A DNA stretch of 64,000 nt, taken from the NCBI RefSeq assembly GCF_030272615.1, contig NC_081411.1, forward strand, positions 829,702,160 through 829,766,159, read 5' to 3'. How positions within the stretch are numbered: position 1 is the first letter of the stretch; every line of letters begins with the position of its first letter. A program made the translations under genes and the position numbers. A model generated the notes under the pieces. The model did no database searches and had not been told where the DNA came from. It saw only the letters and a program-made list of their open reading frames with translations. Source of the DNA: Cryptomeria japonica (lineage: Eukaryota > Streptophyta > Pinopsida > Cupressales > Cupressaceae). This document shows positions 35,693 to 47,700 of the stretch, in pieces.

Positions 35693-36342
35693 TACGAGAT
35701 GTTCCTAAAACCAAACACATTTACTTTCATTTCATGTCTTATACGAGTTGTTGCATGCTTGAAACTAGACTAAACAAACTCTTTTACAAGATGCTTAACT
35801 CCTGAAACTAGGCAACAACATATGTGACAGAATGAGTGGAACTAGTAAAAACTAGCTAGACTATTTGGACAACCCTTATCCCCAACATGGATCACCTAGC
35901 ATAACACAACTTGCTAGCCTACAACATCCATATCCTCTCTTTTCTCTTCCCCATGAGCTAATATATTTTCTATTTGTGGATCATAGTTCATTGTTTGGTT
36001 CATTCTCTTGATCTTTTTATGTGATTATTTGTGTTCTTGTAATGACATTCCAAGAAGGATATTAGTGGTTAAGACATTTTATTATCGAGGTCCCTTCAAC
36101 TAGTTGACTTAGAGCCTTTTTGTTTTTTGTGTCTTTGTTTGCCTTTTTTGTCTTTATCTTGTTTTGTGTGTCCTTCCACAAGATTGTGTGAGTTAAGATC
36201 CTAAGATTGGGAGCTTAGTTGCTTGAAATTAGTGATGTCTTATCTCCTTGTGGTCGTGTTCCTAATTTACGCTCTCTGTTATCCTTCTACTTTACGATGA
36301 GTATTTTCATAGCCTCATAATCTAGTTAAATTGGGGGCTACA
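35693..36342 (+). other. Remainder of the split tandem repeat, then 3' internal region of a Gypsy-type element
   Basis: To about 35830 this continues the repeat cut by the DNA transposon (CTTATACGAG, TTGAAACTAGAC). The remainder is noncoding and ends in the tract AAATTGGGGGCTACA (36328-36342), directly before a TGTAGC-starting LTR. That junction matches the polypurine/LTR junction of the 330-8138 element. Confidence 0.55.
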
Positions 36343-37468
36343 TGTAGCATCATAAATTGTAACTACTCTAATTTACACCTCATGTTTGTGCTCTTACTTT
36401 AGCATTTCCTATATCCATCCCCTCTTGAGGTCTAGTTTGACCCTATTCTACAACTTTGATGTCATGAATAACATTTGGTGACCCTCATCTTGGAGGTCCC
36501 TCCCCCATTTCTGTTTGTATTGGTCTTATTTATATGAGGACTAGGTCATGGAGTGCCCTAGTCTAGACCAGGGCATGGAGCACCCTGGTTTGGACTAGGG
36601 CACCCCAAAATTCTCTAGTCCCCCTCAACTAGGCCCCAATTTGAAATGGGGTAGGCCTTTCCCTCTCTGATGCATTTTGGTCCCTAGAGCTACACATGAC
36701 CATTGGAGGTTGGCCTAATCAGTAATTTAACTAAGTAACCCTATATAAAGACATCTTAACAATTCATTTTGAGGATCAATCATATACCTAATATTCATGC
36801 ATTCGTGAAGCATTTTTCATTAAGTATCTTCAGATAATTAACGTTGCATATTCATCATTCAAGCACTGTGGAGAAAAGTTACATTAATATTCATGCACTT
36901 CTCTTGTGTGTGATGAGGGATTCCATGTTCATGTGTTTGTCATGCCATTATATTCAACATTTGTGATTGCATTCGAAGAGAATTGCATCATCATCAATAA
37001 TTTTAGATCTAAGGAAATAGGTGCAAGATCTATACTCAAGAATTTTGGTAGAGTTGATAGTGACGAACACGCTCAACTTTTGAGGACAAAAAATTTAGAT
37101 AACTAGGGTGGATCTATGCTACTTGGTCTCGATAAATTAGGCCAAACTTCTAGGAACAAGTTTTGAATCTATTTTTTTACCCAAATCCTATTCTATAGCT
37201 CTGTGAAATATTTGTAGCATTTCGTATTCATTAATTTACTTCAATTATCTCTCATTTTACCATAATTTCACAATTACATTTCAAATTGCACTAAGAAAGA
37301 GAATAACCATTCCCAATCAAGGCGAATCCAATCAAAATGTCAACTATTTTCTCATTTAGATTGAGGCAAGATCTATTAGATTCAAACCTCTTTAAATATT
37401 TTGGTTAATTTGGATTATTAGTGGTCTTAATTGGTAAAACCTTAATTGTAAATTACACCATCACAACA
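36343..37468 (+). repeat. LTR of a second, diverged Gypsy-type family
   Basis: The start TGTAGCATCATAAATTGTAACTAC resembles the 330-8138 family only in its first bases and its layout. It keeps a U3 stem-loop rich in CCCTGGT and CCCTAGT (36556-36600), a TATA box (TATATAAA near 36743) and CATTCATGCATTC-type repeats. The right end is uncertain. CA at 37467-37468 is the best candidate. Confidence 0.6.
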
Positions 37469-37502
37469 TGTATACATGCATATGTGCATATGTATATATA
37501 CA

Positions 37503-37540
37503 CGTATGTATGTATGTATGTATGTATGTATATATATGAC
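37503..37540. repeat. GTAT microsatellite
   Basis: About seven GTAT tetramers, followed by TATATATA. Confidence 0.85.
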
Positions 37541-38480
37541 TTTAAGTCAAAAGAACACATATGGGTTCATTAAACATAAAAACTTGATTAGGGTTTTTGA
37601 ATTTAAATAGCATATGGGGCTTTACACATATGCATTAAGGCTTTTAATTAGGCTTGGATGATAGGACTAAGGCTTGGGAGATTCATCTTCCTCCTTTCTA
37701 CCATTTTTCTTCTTCCAATATGGTTTCTCAACTTCTTCCTCATTCAGTTTACACAATATCAAGTGGGTATTTTTAAAACTATGACCATAATTTCACACGT
37801 CTTCTAAGATTTATAACCATATAATTTTTTCAATCTGATTTGAATAGAATTAACATATTAATTGTTAATTTTATTTTACTAATGTCTTCATAGTTCTTAG
37901 GGACATATGTGTACCATTTTAAAAATAATATTAGACCTACTTGTCCAATTTTGAAATAATTTATATATTATTGTTTCATACTTTATTCTTTACACTTTCA
38001 AAAAAAAAAATTGATTTTTGCATTATTTTGGTGCAAGTTATGTGACTTGAATGAACATGTATTTTATTTTCAGGATCCATCTACTTCAAAAAATCATAAA
38101 AATAATACTTAACAAAAAATACACAACTTCTAATACTCACTCTTAACTATCTTTCTACCAAAGGGTGTTTCAAAATACTAAATGCAACTATAATATTTTT
38201 GACCTACACACCAAACACTATCATATGTTTTGCTAAAAATGAGAAGGAATACTTTAGTGTGTGGGAAACATTTGACCCTCTTAATCTTATCTATTTTTTA
38301 AAAACTTTAGTCGTTTAGAAATTACATTCAAAGTATTGCAACTCTTGTTCTTATGGTATCTTCAAATTTTAAGTGCACAAGTCTCAAATTGCTCCTCCAA
38401 GTTCAAGTTTAGCTGATTTCAAAAAAAGAGTGGCCACTTATACTCCCCTTTTTGTTCACCATCTTGGTACACTTACCGTG
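37541..38480. other. Spacer upstream of the terpene synthase cluster; no gene seen
   Basis: This is AT-rich sequence with no frame longer than a few dozen codons, no splice-consistent exons and no repeat that I can support. Confidence 0.5.
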
Positions 38481-39060
38481 TTATGGCACGTGCAACATTA
38501 GCATATTTATAATGTTAATGTAAGATGAGAGGCTCCATGGAAAGATTTCCTCAACTATTTCTTGTTATATGGGTGGTCATCCTAAGTGTTTAGAAGGAGA
38601 GGCCATAAATAACATCACTAAACTCAATAATGAATTATTGAAGGAATTGACAAGGGAATTTTTGAAACCAAAAAATGTTTTGCTAGATTGGGAGAAGATA
38701 TGTGTCAATAGTACTAGAGGATTAAAAAAATTCTATATATAATTAGAGATGGTTTACATATTCTCACAAGGAGGTCAAGCATCAAATATTTAAAGTTTTT
38801 GTTAATCCAATAGAAGCATTAAAAAATAAATTTTACATCATCTACAAATGAAATTCTTTCTTTACCCTAGATTTTTGATAAATTATAAACTTAAATGGTA
38901 CTTCTAGTTTTATTCTATTGTAATAATGTTTTTGTTACTCCTATTCATCTATGCTTATTTAGATTGAGTTTTAACTTATCTTTTAGATGAAGTTGGCATG
39001 TTATATGGTTTTCATATCTATTTAAGTATAAGTTTTATATATAAAACAAGTGTTCTATGT
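38481..39060 (+). pseudogene. Terpene synthase last-exon relic
   Basis: From 38524 the sequence aligns with exon 9 of the gene at 40027-43407: D-E-R-L-H-G-K, I-S-C-Y-M-G-G-H, E-G-E-A-I-N-N, R-E-F-L-K-P, L-L-D-W-E-K-I, N-S-T-R-G. It meets a TAA about 75 codons in. The intron end before it (GTTAATGTAA) has lost its AG acceptor. Similarity continues into the 3' flank to about 39060 (matching 43408-43620). The rest of this gene copy is gone. Confidence 0.85.
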
Positions 39061-40026
39061 CTCCAACCTTTATTCAAATTTGATTTGTTAAGAAAATTAT
39101 TTGATTAACATTCTCCTTTTAATTTTTCTTTCAATATAATTGAAATAAATTGTACTCCACCTCAAAATATTTATTGTACTTTATTTGTTTTGTGAAAATA
39201 TTATTGATTTGAATTTTTTTTGTCCTACTCTTAGTTGTACAACTTCTACTCACTTTATGCCTATAACTAGTTGTAATTTTCTTATGAACCTGCTTGCTAT
39301 GTTTAGTTCTTTCTGGTCCCTTGTGTCCCCTATTTAATGTGGCAAGGTCTTAAAGGGTTCTAGGTCTACATTACTTGGTAAATATTTTACTGCTATAGCT
39401 CATTAAGGTTATTTTCCTCTTTTGAAGCATTGTAAGGATGCTTTGGGAGACTCTACTACTTCCACACTAAAGAAATTTGTGTTGATGCATGATCCTTTCC
39501 CCCTATTGTGGTTCTAGACGAGGGAGTTCAAATAAATGAGAAATTTTATTTCCATAAAAGAGCTGATATGTAGGTTTGATAGATTGTGGCCCTATCTTAA
39601 AGTGATTCAAACCACTTGATTTTTGAGTAGTGAAACAACAAATGGGAAAATATAGATAACCCTTTGCAAATATTTTTTTCATGATTTCCTTTGATTAAGT
39701 CTATGGTTGAGATAACATTTTTAAATCTCACTCTTGTTTTGGGATACCATGCTCTTCTTGTCAACGAAGTCTCAAGTCTTTGTTCTCTAGAAAATCAAAA
39801 TTTTCTTCAGAACTTTCTATTCACAAAGTCAGTGAAGATCTGGAAAAAAGGTGTGATTAGATGAATTGATTGAGACAGTTACCAGATTAACACAAATGAA
39901 CACTTTAAAAGAACATGTTCATTTAAACCATAAATAGCACTATAAATAGTAGCACTGTAGTTGTAAAGTTGAGCACAACCATTAGACACGTAAACATCTG
40001 AGTTTCTAGTGCGCTTTTTTTCTGCA
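39061..40026. other. Upstream region of the terpene synthase pseudogene
   Basis: No gene is seen. The last 90 bases hold the likely core promoter. The preceding AT-rich sequence has no recognisable mobile element. Confidence 0.5.
39941..39949 (+). promoter_or_regulatory. Candidate TATA box of the terpene synthase pseudogene
   Basis: TATAAATAG lies 86 bases before the start codon. A transcript from about 39975 would have a leader of roughly 50 bases. Confidence 0.5.
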
Positions 40027-43000
40027 ATGTCTAATTTGAAGGGGGGCCACATTTCTTCTGTTTCTTCCATACCATCTAATGCTTTCAATCACTGGGATGA
40101 TACTTTTGTCCAATCTATCCAAACACCATACGCGGTAAATACCTTTTCTTTTATTCCTGTCAAAATATTTTCTTTGCACTATTATTCTTCTTTGCTGATT
40201 GTGCATTTTTCAGGGATCTGAGTACAACAAACGTGTGGAAACACTGGTGAATGAAGTGAAAATGTTGTTAAAAGAAATGCAAACAGGAGATAACGATCTA
40301 ATTGAACGGCTTGAGATGGTTGATGCACTGCAATGCCTGGGAATAGATCGGTATTTTCAGGCTGAGATAAAAGCAGCTCTTGATTACGTTTACCGGTCTG
40401 TTAAATTTCTCTTTTCAACTACTGTTTGCATTTAGATTTGTAATTTGTTATATATATAAAATTATTATGGAAGCTTGAAAACATTAACCAGGAGAGTTAA
40501 TTTGTGGGTACAGAGCTTGGAATGGAAATGTGGGGATAGGATTAGGAAGTGAAAGTTCTACAATGGATATTAATGCCACAGCTTTAGGCCTCAGACTTCT
40601 TCGATTGAATCGTTATGATGTCTCTGCAGGTATTGGGTATATATGTGAAGCTATCAAACAATATATTAAAAAAATGTATTTTCACCCTTATGATTAATGT
40701 GCGTGTTCAAATAGCTCAATACATTTTGAATACACCTTTTTATTTCAACATTTGAAACAAGATTAATTTTTATTATTTTTATGTTATGGATGCTGAGAAG
40801 ATACGTTGAAGAATTTCAAGGACAATGATGGACAGTTCATTCTTTGTGGAGTAAACAATGATAAGCATGGGAATATTATTGAGGAAGAGCATGTGATGAG
40901 AATTATGCTCAATCTTTTAAGAGTTTCGAGTGTGGCGTATCCTGGAGAAGTCCTTATGGAAGAGGCTAAAGTGTTTAGTACTGAATATCTTAAAAAATTA
41001 TTAGAAAATTTTGGAGATACATATAAGAGAAGTTTTCTAAAAGAGGTAATAATTTCTTTCTAATATAAAATTATTTTATCATATATTTCAAATAGCCACC
41101 AAGATGCAAAGTAGAGATAGACAAACTACAATTGTTTTTTTTTTAATTTTAGCTTGTTATTTTGTAGGTGGAATATTCCCTTGTATATGAATGGCCTCGT
41201 ACATTTACTAGATGGGAGGCACGGAATTTCATAGAAATCTATGAACTAGATGATCAAAGGTATACGTAAAATATTATTGTTGTAACAAGATATTTTAAAT
41301 CTTGTATAGATTAACTATAAGATTTTATTTTTTTCCTTTAGGTTGAAAGACAAGAGGATTTTAGAGCTTGCAAAACTGGATTTCAATATTCTACAATTTC
41401 AGTACAAGTTGGAGATGAAAAAACTCTGAAGGTAATAAATCAAATAAATAAAGAGATACTTCAACAACAACACCACCACTTAACCAACACACTATGGGAA
41501 GAACCCCAATGATCAATAAAAACTTAACTATACAAATTTGCAGTCAATTTTATTCATTTAAATTATATAAGCATTGATTTGATGAAAATTGACATTATTA
41601 TATGTAATTGGCTCTTGACAAGTTATCACATAATAAAATTTATCTCATTTGAAGTTTACTTCGATTTTTAATCTTTTCCTATAAATCTTAATTTGCATGA
41701 CAGTTGGTGGGTAGATTCTGGCATCTCCAAGGTCGTTGCCATAAGGGAGTGAACAATTGAATATCTCTTTTGGGCAGTTAGTTCAATAGATGAACTAGAG
41801 ATTTCTAGTAGTAGACTTGCTATGGCAAAAGCGACAACTATCATCACAATCATGGATGACATTTTCGATGACTATGCAACACTTGAGCAACTCAAATGTA
41901 TTACAAAGGCCATCACTCAAGGTTGGGATGTTTCTATTATAAAAGACATTCCAAGCAACCTCAAGACATGTATAGAATTTGTTTTCAAAATAGTTCTTGA
42001 ATTGACAAGTGATGCTACTAAAAAGCAAGGGCGTGACATGATGCCTTTTGTTACAAAAACAGTATGTATACTTATTCAAGGCCTTTTTAATGTACTTTAT
42101 AACATACTATGTAGGTTATATAGCAAAGTAATTATCAAACAAAATATTAGATTTGGTAACAAAGTGGTGATAATTTAGAGCCATTAGACATAGTTTCTAT
42201 ACATTTTTACAAATAATTAGATTTAATAGAAATGGAACCTTATGAAACTAACAAAAAGAAATCAAGGGTTGAGTAATAAGTAGTGGATATTTCCTCTCTC
42301 TTATGATTTTGATGATTTTTAATAGAGTCAAGATAAGTTCCTTAATTTAGACGACTGATGGATACTAATATGATTAAATAGAAAACCAAAATAAAAATAC
42401 TTAATTATATTGTTGTATTACACTTGCTAATGTGTTAACCATGTAGTATCCCAAAGAAGCAACAACAAGCCAACTTATATTTAGCATGTTGTAACATATC
42501 TTTCAACACATCATAAAAAATTATTGAGGTTTATTGTTAAAAATAACATATTATTACCAAACAAAACATTTCTTTATTATTTTAATGCCCAACCTTGTAC
42601 ATAGATTCTAGACAATAATGACAAGAAAAATAGTATTCATTTTTAGGCTTCAAGTCCGTGTAAGAATTTATTTTGATCATATTTAAAAATGTGAACTAAT
42701 TATATAGATCTTGGAATGAAATTATGAGATAGTTCTAACATGTATATATTGTATTGTGTTTTAGTGGGTAGATTATGGAGAAGCTTGTTTTGAGCAAGCA
42801 CAATGGAAAATAAATGGATATTTTCCAACCTTTAATGAGTACATGAAATTTGCTGAATTAAATGGAGGATTTGGACCAATATTGTTACATACTACCCTAT
42901 TAGCATCTCCTATTTTATGTGATGGTGATATTGAGAAGATATACCTTGATAGATCCAGATTCTACCAACTCATGCAAGTGTGTATGCGGTTAATTGATGA

Positions 43001-43407
43001 TATACATGATTTTGAGGTTTTCATTCTTTTCCCCTTTTCCATAGACATTAAATATAGATATAAATGATATGATACATTTTAATATTAACATAATTCTAAT
43101 GTTAATGCAGGATGAGAGAATCCATGGAAAGACCGCCTCAGCTATTTCTTGTTATATGGGTGATCATTCTAATTGTTCAGAAGGAGAGGCATTAAATCAT
43201 ATCATCAAACTAAAAAATGAATCATTGAAGGAATTTACAAAGGAATTTTTGAAACCGGGCAATGTTTTGCTTGATTGGGAGAAGATATATGCCAATAGTA
43301 CTAGAGGAGTACAATTTTTCTATATATTTGGAGATGGCTTTACATATTGTCAAAAGGAGATCAAGAATCAAATATTTAAATTTTTTGTTGATCCAATAGA
43401 AGTATAA
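40027..43407 (+). pseudogene. Terpene synthase (conifer TPS-d-like), nine exons, two premature stops
   Basis: Terpene synthases ionise prenyl diphosphates to make mono-, sesqui- or diterpenes. Exons are 40027-40134, 40214-40395, 40514-40629, 40801-41045, 41168-41259, 41342-41431, 41704-42061, 42765-43016 and 43111-43407. All introns are GT-AG, and the sum is 1740 bases (580 codons including stop). I see N-H-W-D-D near residue 21, the alpha-helical N-domain, the metal-binding D-D-I-F-D at 329-333, and D-D-I-H-D-F-E-D-E at 475-483 in the NSE/DTE position (Asp where Ser/Thr is usual). TGA codons at 41427 (codon 277) and 41750 (codon 294) truncate it before the active site. There is no plastid transit peptide and no RRX8W, which fits a cytosolic sesquiterpene synthase, but the product cannot be predicted. 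Confidence 0.92.
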
Positions 43408-43619
43408 AAAGGAAAGAATTTTCATCATCTAAACTAAAATGCTTTCTTTACTTTCGAATTCTAGTAAATTTCAAATTTACATGATACTTCTAGTTTTACT
43501 CTATTGTAATAATTTCTTTGTTACTACAATTCATCTATGCTTAGATTGAATTGCAACTTTCTATTGGATAGAGTTGATATGTTATATGGTTTTCATATAC
43601 ATGTTGTATAAGTTTAATA

Positions 43620-44988
43620 TATTAAAAGCAGCTCTTGATTATGTTTATCAGTCTGTTAAATTTCTCTTTTCAACATCTATTAGCATTTAGATTGTAATTT
43701 GTTATACAGAACTATTGCTTACTTTTCATTTTCAATGCACCATGCAAACAAGGAGGGTTAATTTGTGGGCCCAGAGATTGGAATGGAATTATTGGGATAG
43801 GAATAGGATGTGAAAGTTCTACAATGAATTTGAATGCCATGACTTTAGCATCCAGATTTCTTCAACTCAATTGTTATCATGTCTCTATAGGTACTCAAAT
43901 AAATTATAGTCTAGATGCTTTTCAATCCTTACTGGGTATATATTTTAAACAAATTTCTTCACCCTTATGATTTATTGGAGTGTATCAAATAACTCAATAC
44001 ATTTTGAACACACCTTCTATTTCAATATTTGAAACAATATTAATTTTTAATTATTTTTATGTTATGAATGCTAAGAAAATACGTTGAAGAATTTCAAGGA
44101 CAATAATGGGCAATTCATTCTCTATGGAGTAAACAATGATAAGGGTGAGAATAATATTAAGGATTTGCATGTGATGAGAAGTATGCTCAAACTTTTAAGA
44201 GTTTCAAGTGTGGCATATTCAAGAGAAGCCTCTTTATGGAAGAGGCTAAAATGTTTAGTATTGAATATCCTAAAAAGTTATTAGAAAATTCTAGAGGTGC
44301 ATATATGAGAAGTTTTTTGAAAGAGGTAATAATTTTTTTTATAATATAAAATTATTTTATCATATATTTCAAATAGTCATGAAATGCAAAGTAGAGAAAG
44401 ACAAACTGCAATATGAATTTTAAGATTATTTTTTTCTGATTTTTTGCTTTTTATTTTATAAGTGGAATATACCCTTGTATATGAATGGTCTCATATCTTT
44501 ACTAGATGGTAGGCATTGAATTTCATAGAAATATATGAACTAGATAATCAAAGGTAGAAGTAAAATACTATTGTTGTATCAAGATGTTTTAAATCTTTTA
44601 TAAACTAACTATAACATTTTATTGTTTTCTTTAGGTTGAAAGACAAAAGGATTTTAGAGCTCGCTAAATTGGATTTTAATATACTACAATTTAAATACAA
44701 GTTGGAGATGAAAAAAATCTCAAGGTAATAACTCAAATAAACAAATAGGTACTTCAAAAACAACAACACCACTTAACCAACACACTATGGGAAGAACCTA
44801 GTGATTTTATGCATTTATATTATATAAGCATTGATTTGATGGAAATTGACTTTATAATATGCAATTGGATCTTTACAAGTTATCATATAATAAAATTTAT
44901 ATTATTTAAAATTTATTTTCACATTTAATCTTTTCCTATAAATCTAAATTTGCATGTAAGTTGATGGGTCGATTCTAGCATCTCCAAG
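43620..44988 (+). pseudogene. Partial terpene synthase duplicate (end of exon 2 to start of exon 7)
   Basis: This aligns with 40370-41737 of the neighbouring gene, introns included. It starts inside exon 2 (A-A-L-D-Y-V-Y) and stops within the first codons of exon 7. Exon 4 (from about 44083) has an extra base near 44230 that shifts frame. Exon 5 has TAG in place of the Glu codon after T-R-W, and its acceptor reads TATAAG instead of TGTAGG. Exon 6, by contrast, keeps the I-S-R end that is a stop in the larger gene. Retroelement-like sequence begins abruptly at 44989. Confidence 0.88.
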
Positions 44989-45005
44989 CTGATGGACCTC
45001 TGAGT

Positions 45006-45560
45006 GTGGACAAGCAAGGAACTAAACGGATGTCTCATCTAGGAGAATGGCCGCAAGTTGCATTTCATATAATGAAATATATAGCATGTGATGGTAGGTA
45101 CTCCAATTTGGATTCTATTCATTTTGAATTATTGATTCATCTGAGGCATAGTCGAAGGATGAATATTCCAAATGTCGTGTATCATCTTATCTCTATTAGT
45201 GAAAAGGAGACAAAGACAAGTAGTAACCATTATGTTAGTCATCATGGATTAATCAAATTATTGGTAGAACAATCTCTTAGAGATGTCTCACAGATGTCAT
45301 GGGGAGAGTTCGAGGATATCGGGCAATTTGGGGAAGAAATTATAGTTCAAGAGGAAAATATCAGAGAACCCCTGTCTCCTAGGGTTTCTGTAGCAGCCAA
45401 ACCTCCTATTGCTGAAGAAGTTTTTCCTAATGCAGAAGGAACAATAGTTGAGCCAAGTGTTGAGCAGCCCTCCACTCAAACTCAAAGTGGGACTGCATTT
45501 TCTAGAAGGAAAGGTAAAGAAAAAGAAAAAGGCGATGCAGAGGAAGAAATCATGGAATGA
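45006..45560 (+). pseudogene. Unknown retroelement-associated ORF fragment
   Basis: This 184-codon frame is open on its left side. Its first ATG is at 45030, and the fragment probably began upstream of the junction at 44988. The first half is folded-looking (H-L-G-E-W-P-Q-V-A-F-H-I-M-K-Y, F-E-L-L-I-H-L-R-H, H-H-G-L-I-K-L-L). The second half is Pro/Glu/Ser-rich and ends in a K-G-K-E-K-E-K tail. A polypurine tract and LTR-like sequence lie downstream. I read it as the accessory or gag-like ORF of a decayed LTR element. No family is recognised. Confidence 0.45.
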
Positions 45561-45922
45561 CCTTAAGAAGTGCAGGTTCCTCCTATGGCTAAAAAATAAA
45601 AAATGAAGGAGAATTTTCTTGTAGCAAAACCTCCTACAGCCACTTAGGAAATTCCATTAAGGAGTCATTGAGTTAAACAAAGAACTCAACCAATAGGAGA
45701 TGCGCGTGAGGTTATTTCTGTGGAAACATCAGAATTAGGGCACAAAAGTCAGAAAGAGGGTAAATAGCAGGAGGGACATGAAGCTGAAAGACTATCAAAT
45801 TTATCTCAAGTAGTAGAGCAGTTTGAAGAACCAAGTGATAAGATCTTGAGCCCTCAAGTAACTACTCACAAGATCCCTTCATGTCTCACTATCTTATTCA
45901 TTGCACTCGCATTTTATAGACA

Positions 45923-46228
45923 GTGGAAATAGAAAAGGCTAGGCTACAAGGGATAATTGATAAGCAACAGAAAGAAATTGAAAAGAGGGACAACCAAATT
46001 GTTGAGTTACAAACCAAAGTAGATATTGTAACAAACATGATTCCCGAGTTAATGCAGTGTAGGGATCCACCGAGAGTTTATGCTTTATATTTGAAGGAAC
46101 AATATTTATGTTTTAAACTTAATCACATTGCTAGGGATCTTAGCCCTTCTTTGAATACTCCACAGGAGTTTTATAGTGTTTACCAAAGCTCTCCTACATC
46201 TGTTAAGAATTTTTTATGTGAGTTTTAA
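45923..46228 (+). pseudogene. Coiled-coil fragment of the same element
   Basis: It begins after an ATAGACAG acceptor-like site, without its own ATG. Residues 1-40 (E-K-A-R-L-Q-G-I-I-D-K-Q-Q-K-E-I-E-K) have heptad character. The rest reads P-P-R-V-Y-A-L-Y-L-K-E-Q and ends after F-L-C-E-F. Stops between 45561 and 45922 separate it from the preceding ORF in a different frame. Confidence 0.4.
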
Positions 46229-46922
46229 TTGCATAATTATGTTGTCTCTCCAAACAATAAATGGAATCCCTTGTTGTATATTGGTGATATTCACTTAAAA
46301 GCATTGATGTCCTAGATACAGAATAAAATTGGTATGGGAATACAATCTAGAATGCACATAAACTTGGAGCTTGATTGCCCACTACCACTCAAAGCTGAGG
46401 CTAAAAACCCATGGCGTATGTACTATGACTAACAAAATTGTTGACTATACCTGATGTTAGAAGCCAAGTTTTACCATTGAGAGAGGAAGTATTTTAGGAG
46501 TATGAAAATTTGGTTAGAACTGAGAATCAAGTTGCAGTTGAATGTCTGACTTAGTGTTGGAATAGTCTTCCAGAGTACCTAAAGTGGGGTGAACCCCATT
46601 CATTGCCCAATTATCATACAGACACACAAAGAGATCCCAAGTATATCCACTTGGACAAGACAAAAGGTAATAATTGGCTACGATTGATATTTCAGACACC
46701 TATCCTTATGTGATCATTGATGGGATGCAGGGCTACAAATAAACTATATGATGAGGTCGCAGCGGAAGTCAGGTGGGATAGGTTAGAAAAGATGAAAGGA
46801 TTTTATTGGAACATGGCTACAGGAGGCACATGATAAGGTACCATAGGTGATTTATGAATCAATGCCCGAGTAAGGAATTTTCCTCTGGCAGGAGGACCAA
46901 CAAGACATCAAGTTGGGGGAAA

Positions 46923-47700
46923 TGATATAAGCTAAAATAATAGCTCTATTATTTCTATGAATGATAAGTTTTTCCTATGTTTTAAGTTGCATATTGGGAC
47001 AGTGTTTAAGCTATGTGATGTATCGGAGTTTTGATTATGTGCATTATGAATGACAGCCAAACCCGTTGAACTTTATATTGTTTTGACTTAATATTCCTAT
47101 AGCTATGCAGATTATTATAGGTAATATCATGTGTGGATGTATAAATATTATGATTAATGGAAATAGATATATATGTATACTTGTATGTTCTAACCTTTAA
47201 TGCAGGAGTAAATAAGTTGTTGCAAAAGCAGTTGTTTAAGCCAGATGGAGAATCACGTCATGCAAATAGTTGGAGACATTTCAGAGTGGTTGAACATTTA
47301 AAACTATAGAGAAGATCATGTGTAAGAGAATCGACAAAGGAATAGTGAGGCGATATCATATTCATTTATGGTTGTCTACAGGAAGCATCAATCTAGTAAT
47401 CACTGCCATGCTATATTCTTGGTTGCGGTTTAGTAAAGTTTCACGTTTTATGTGGATTAACTTCTTCTCCTTGCAGTAATAAATGTTTCCACCTAATTTC
47501 ATGGGAATGATCTAAGTAGTTGAAAGTTTTTTATAACTTTCTTATAAATAAAGACCTTCACCTCTTCACAGAGGTTAGACAATGTTTTCTAGAATTAGAA
47601 GCATTTCTCTTATCTCATGTATTGTATCGACTTTTGAAAATAATGAATAAAAGCTATGTTATTTTGAGTATATAGAATCATTTTGAATTCTAGACACACT
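46923..47700 (+). repeat. LTR-like sequence after a polypurine tract
   Basis: The tract AAGTTGGGGGAAA (46910-46922) is followed by TGATATAAGC, as at a plant Gypsy 3' LTR border. The right end is not defined. A CTAGACACACTCA stretch near 47690 is a candidate. No second copy is in the window. Confidence 0.4.
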
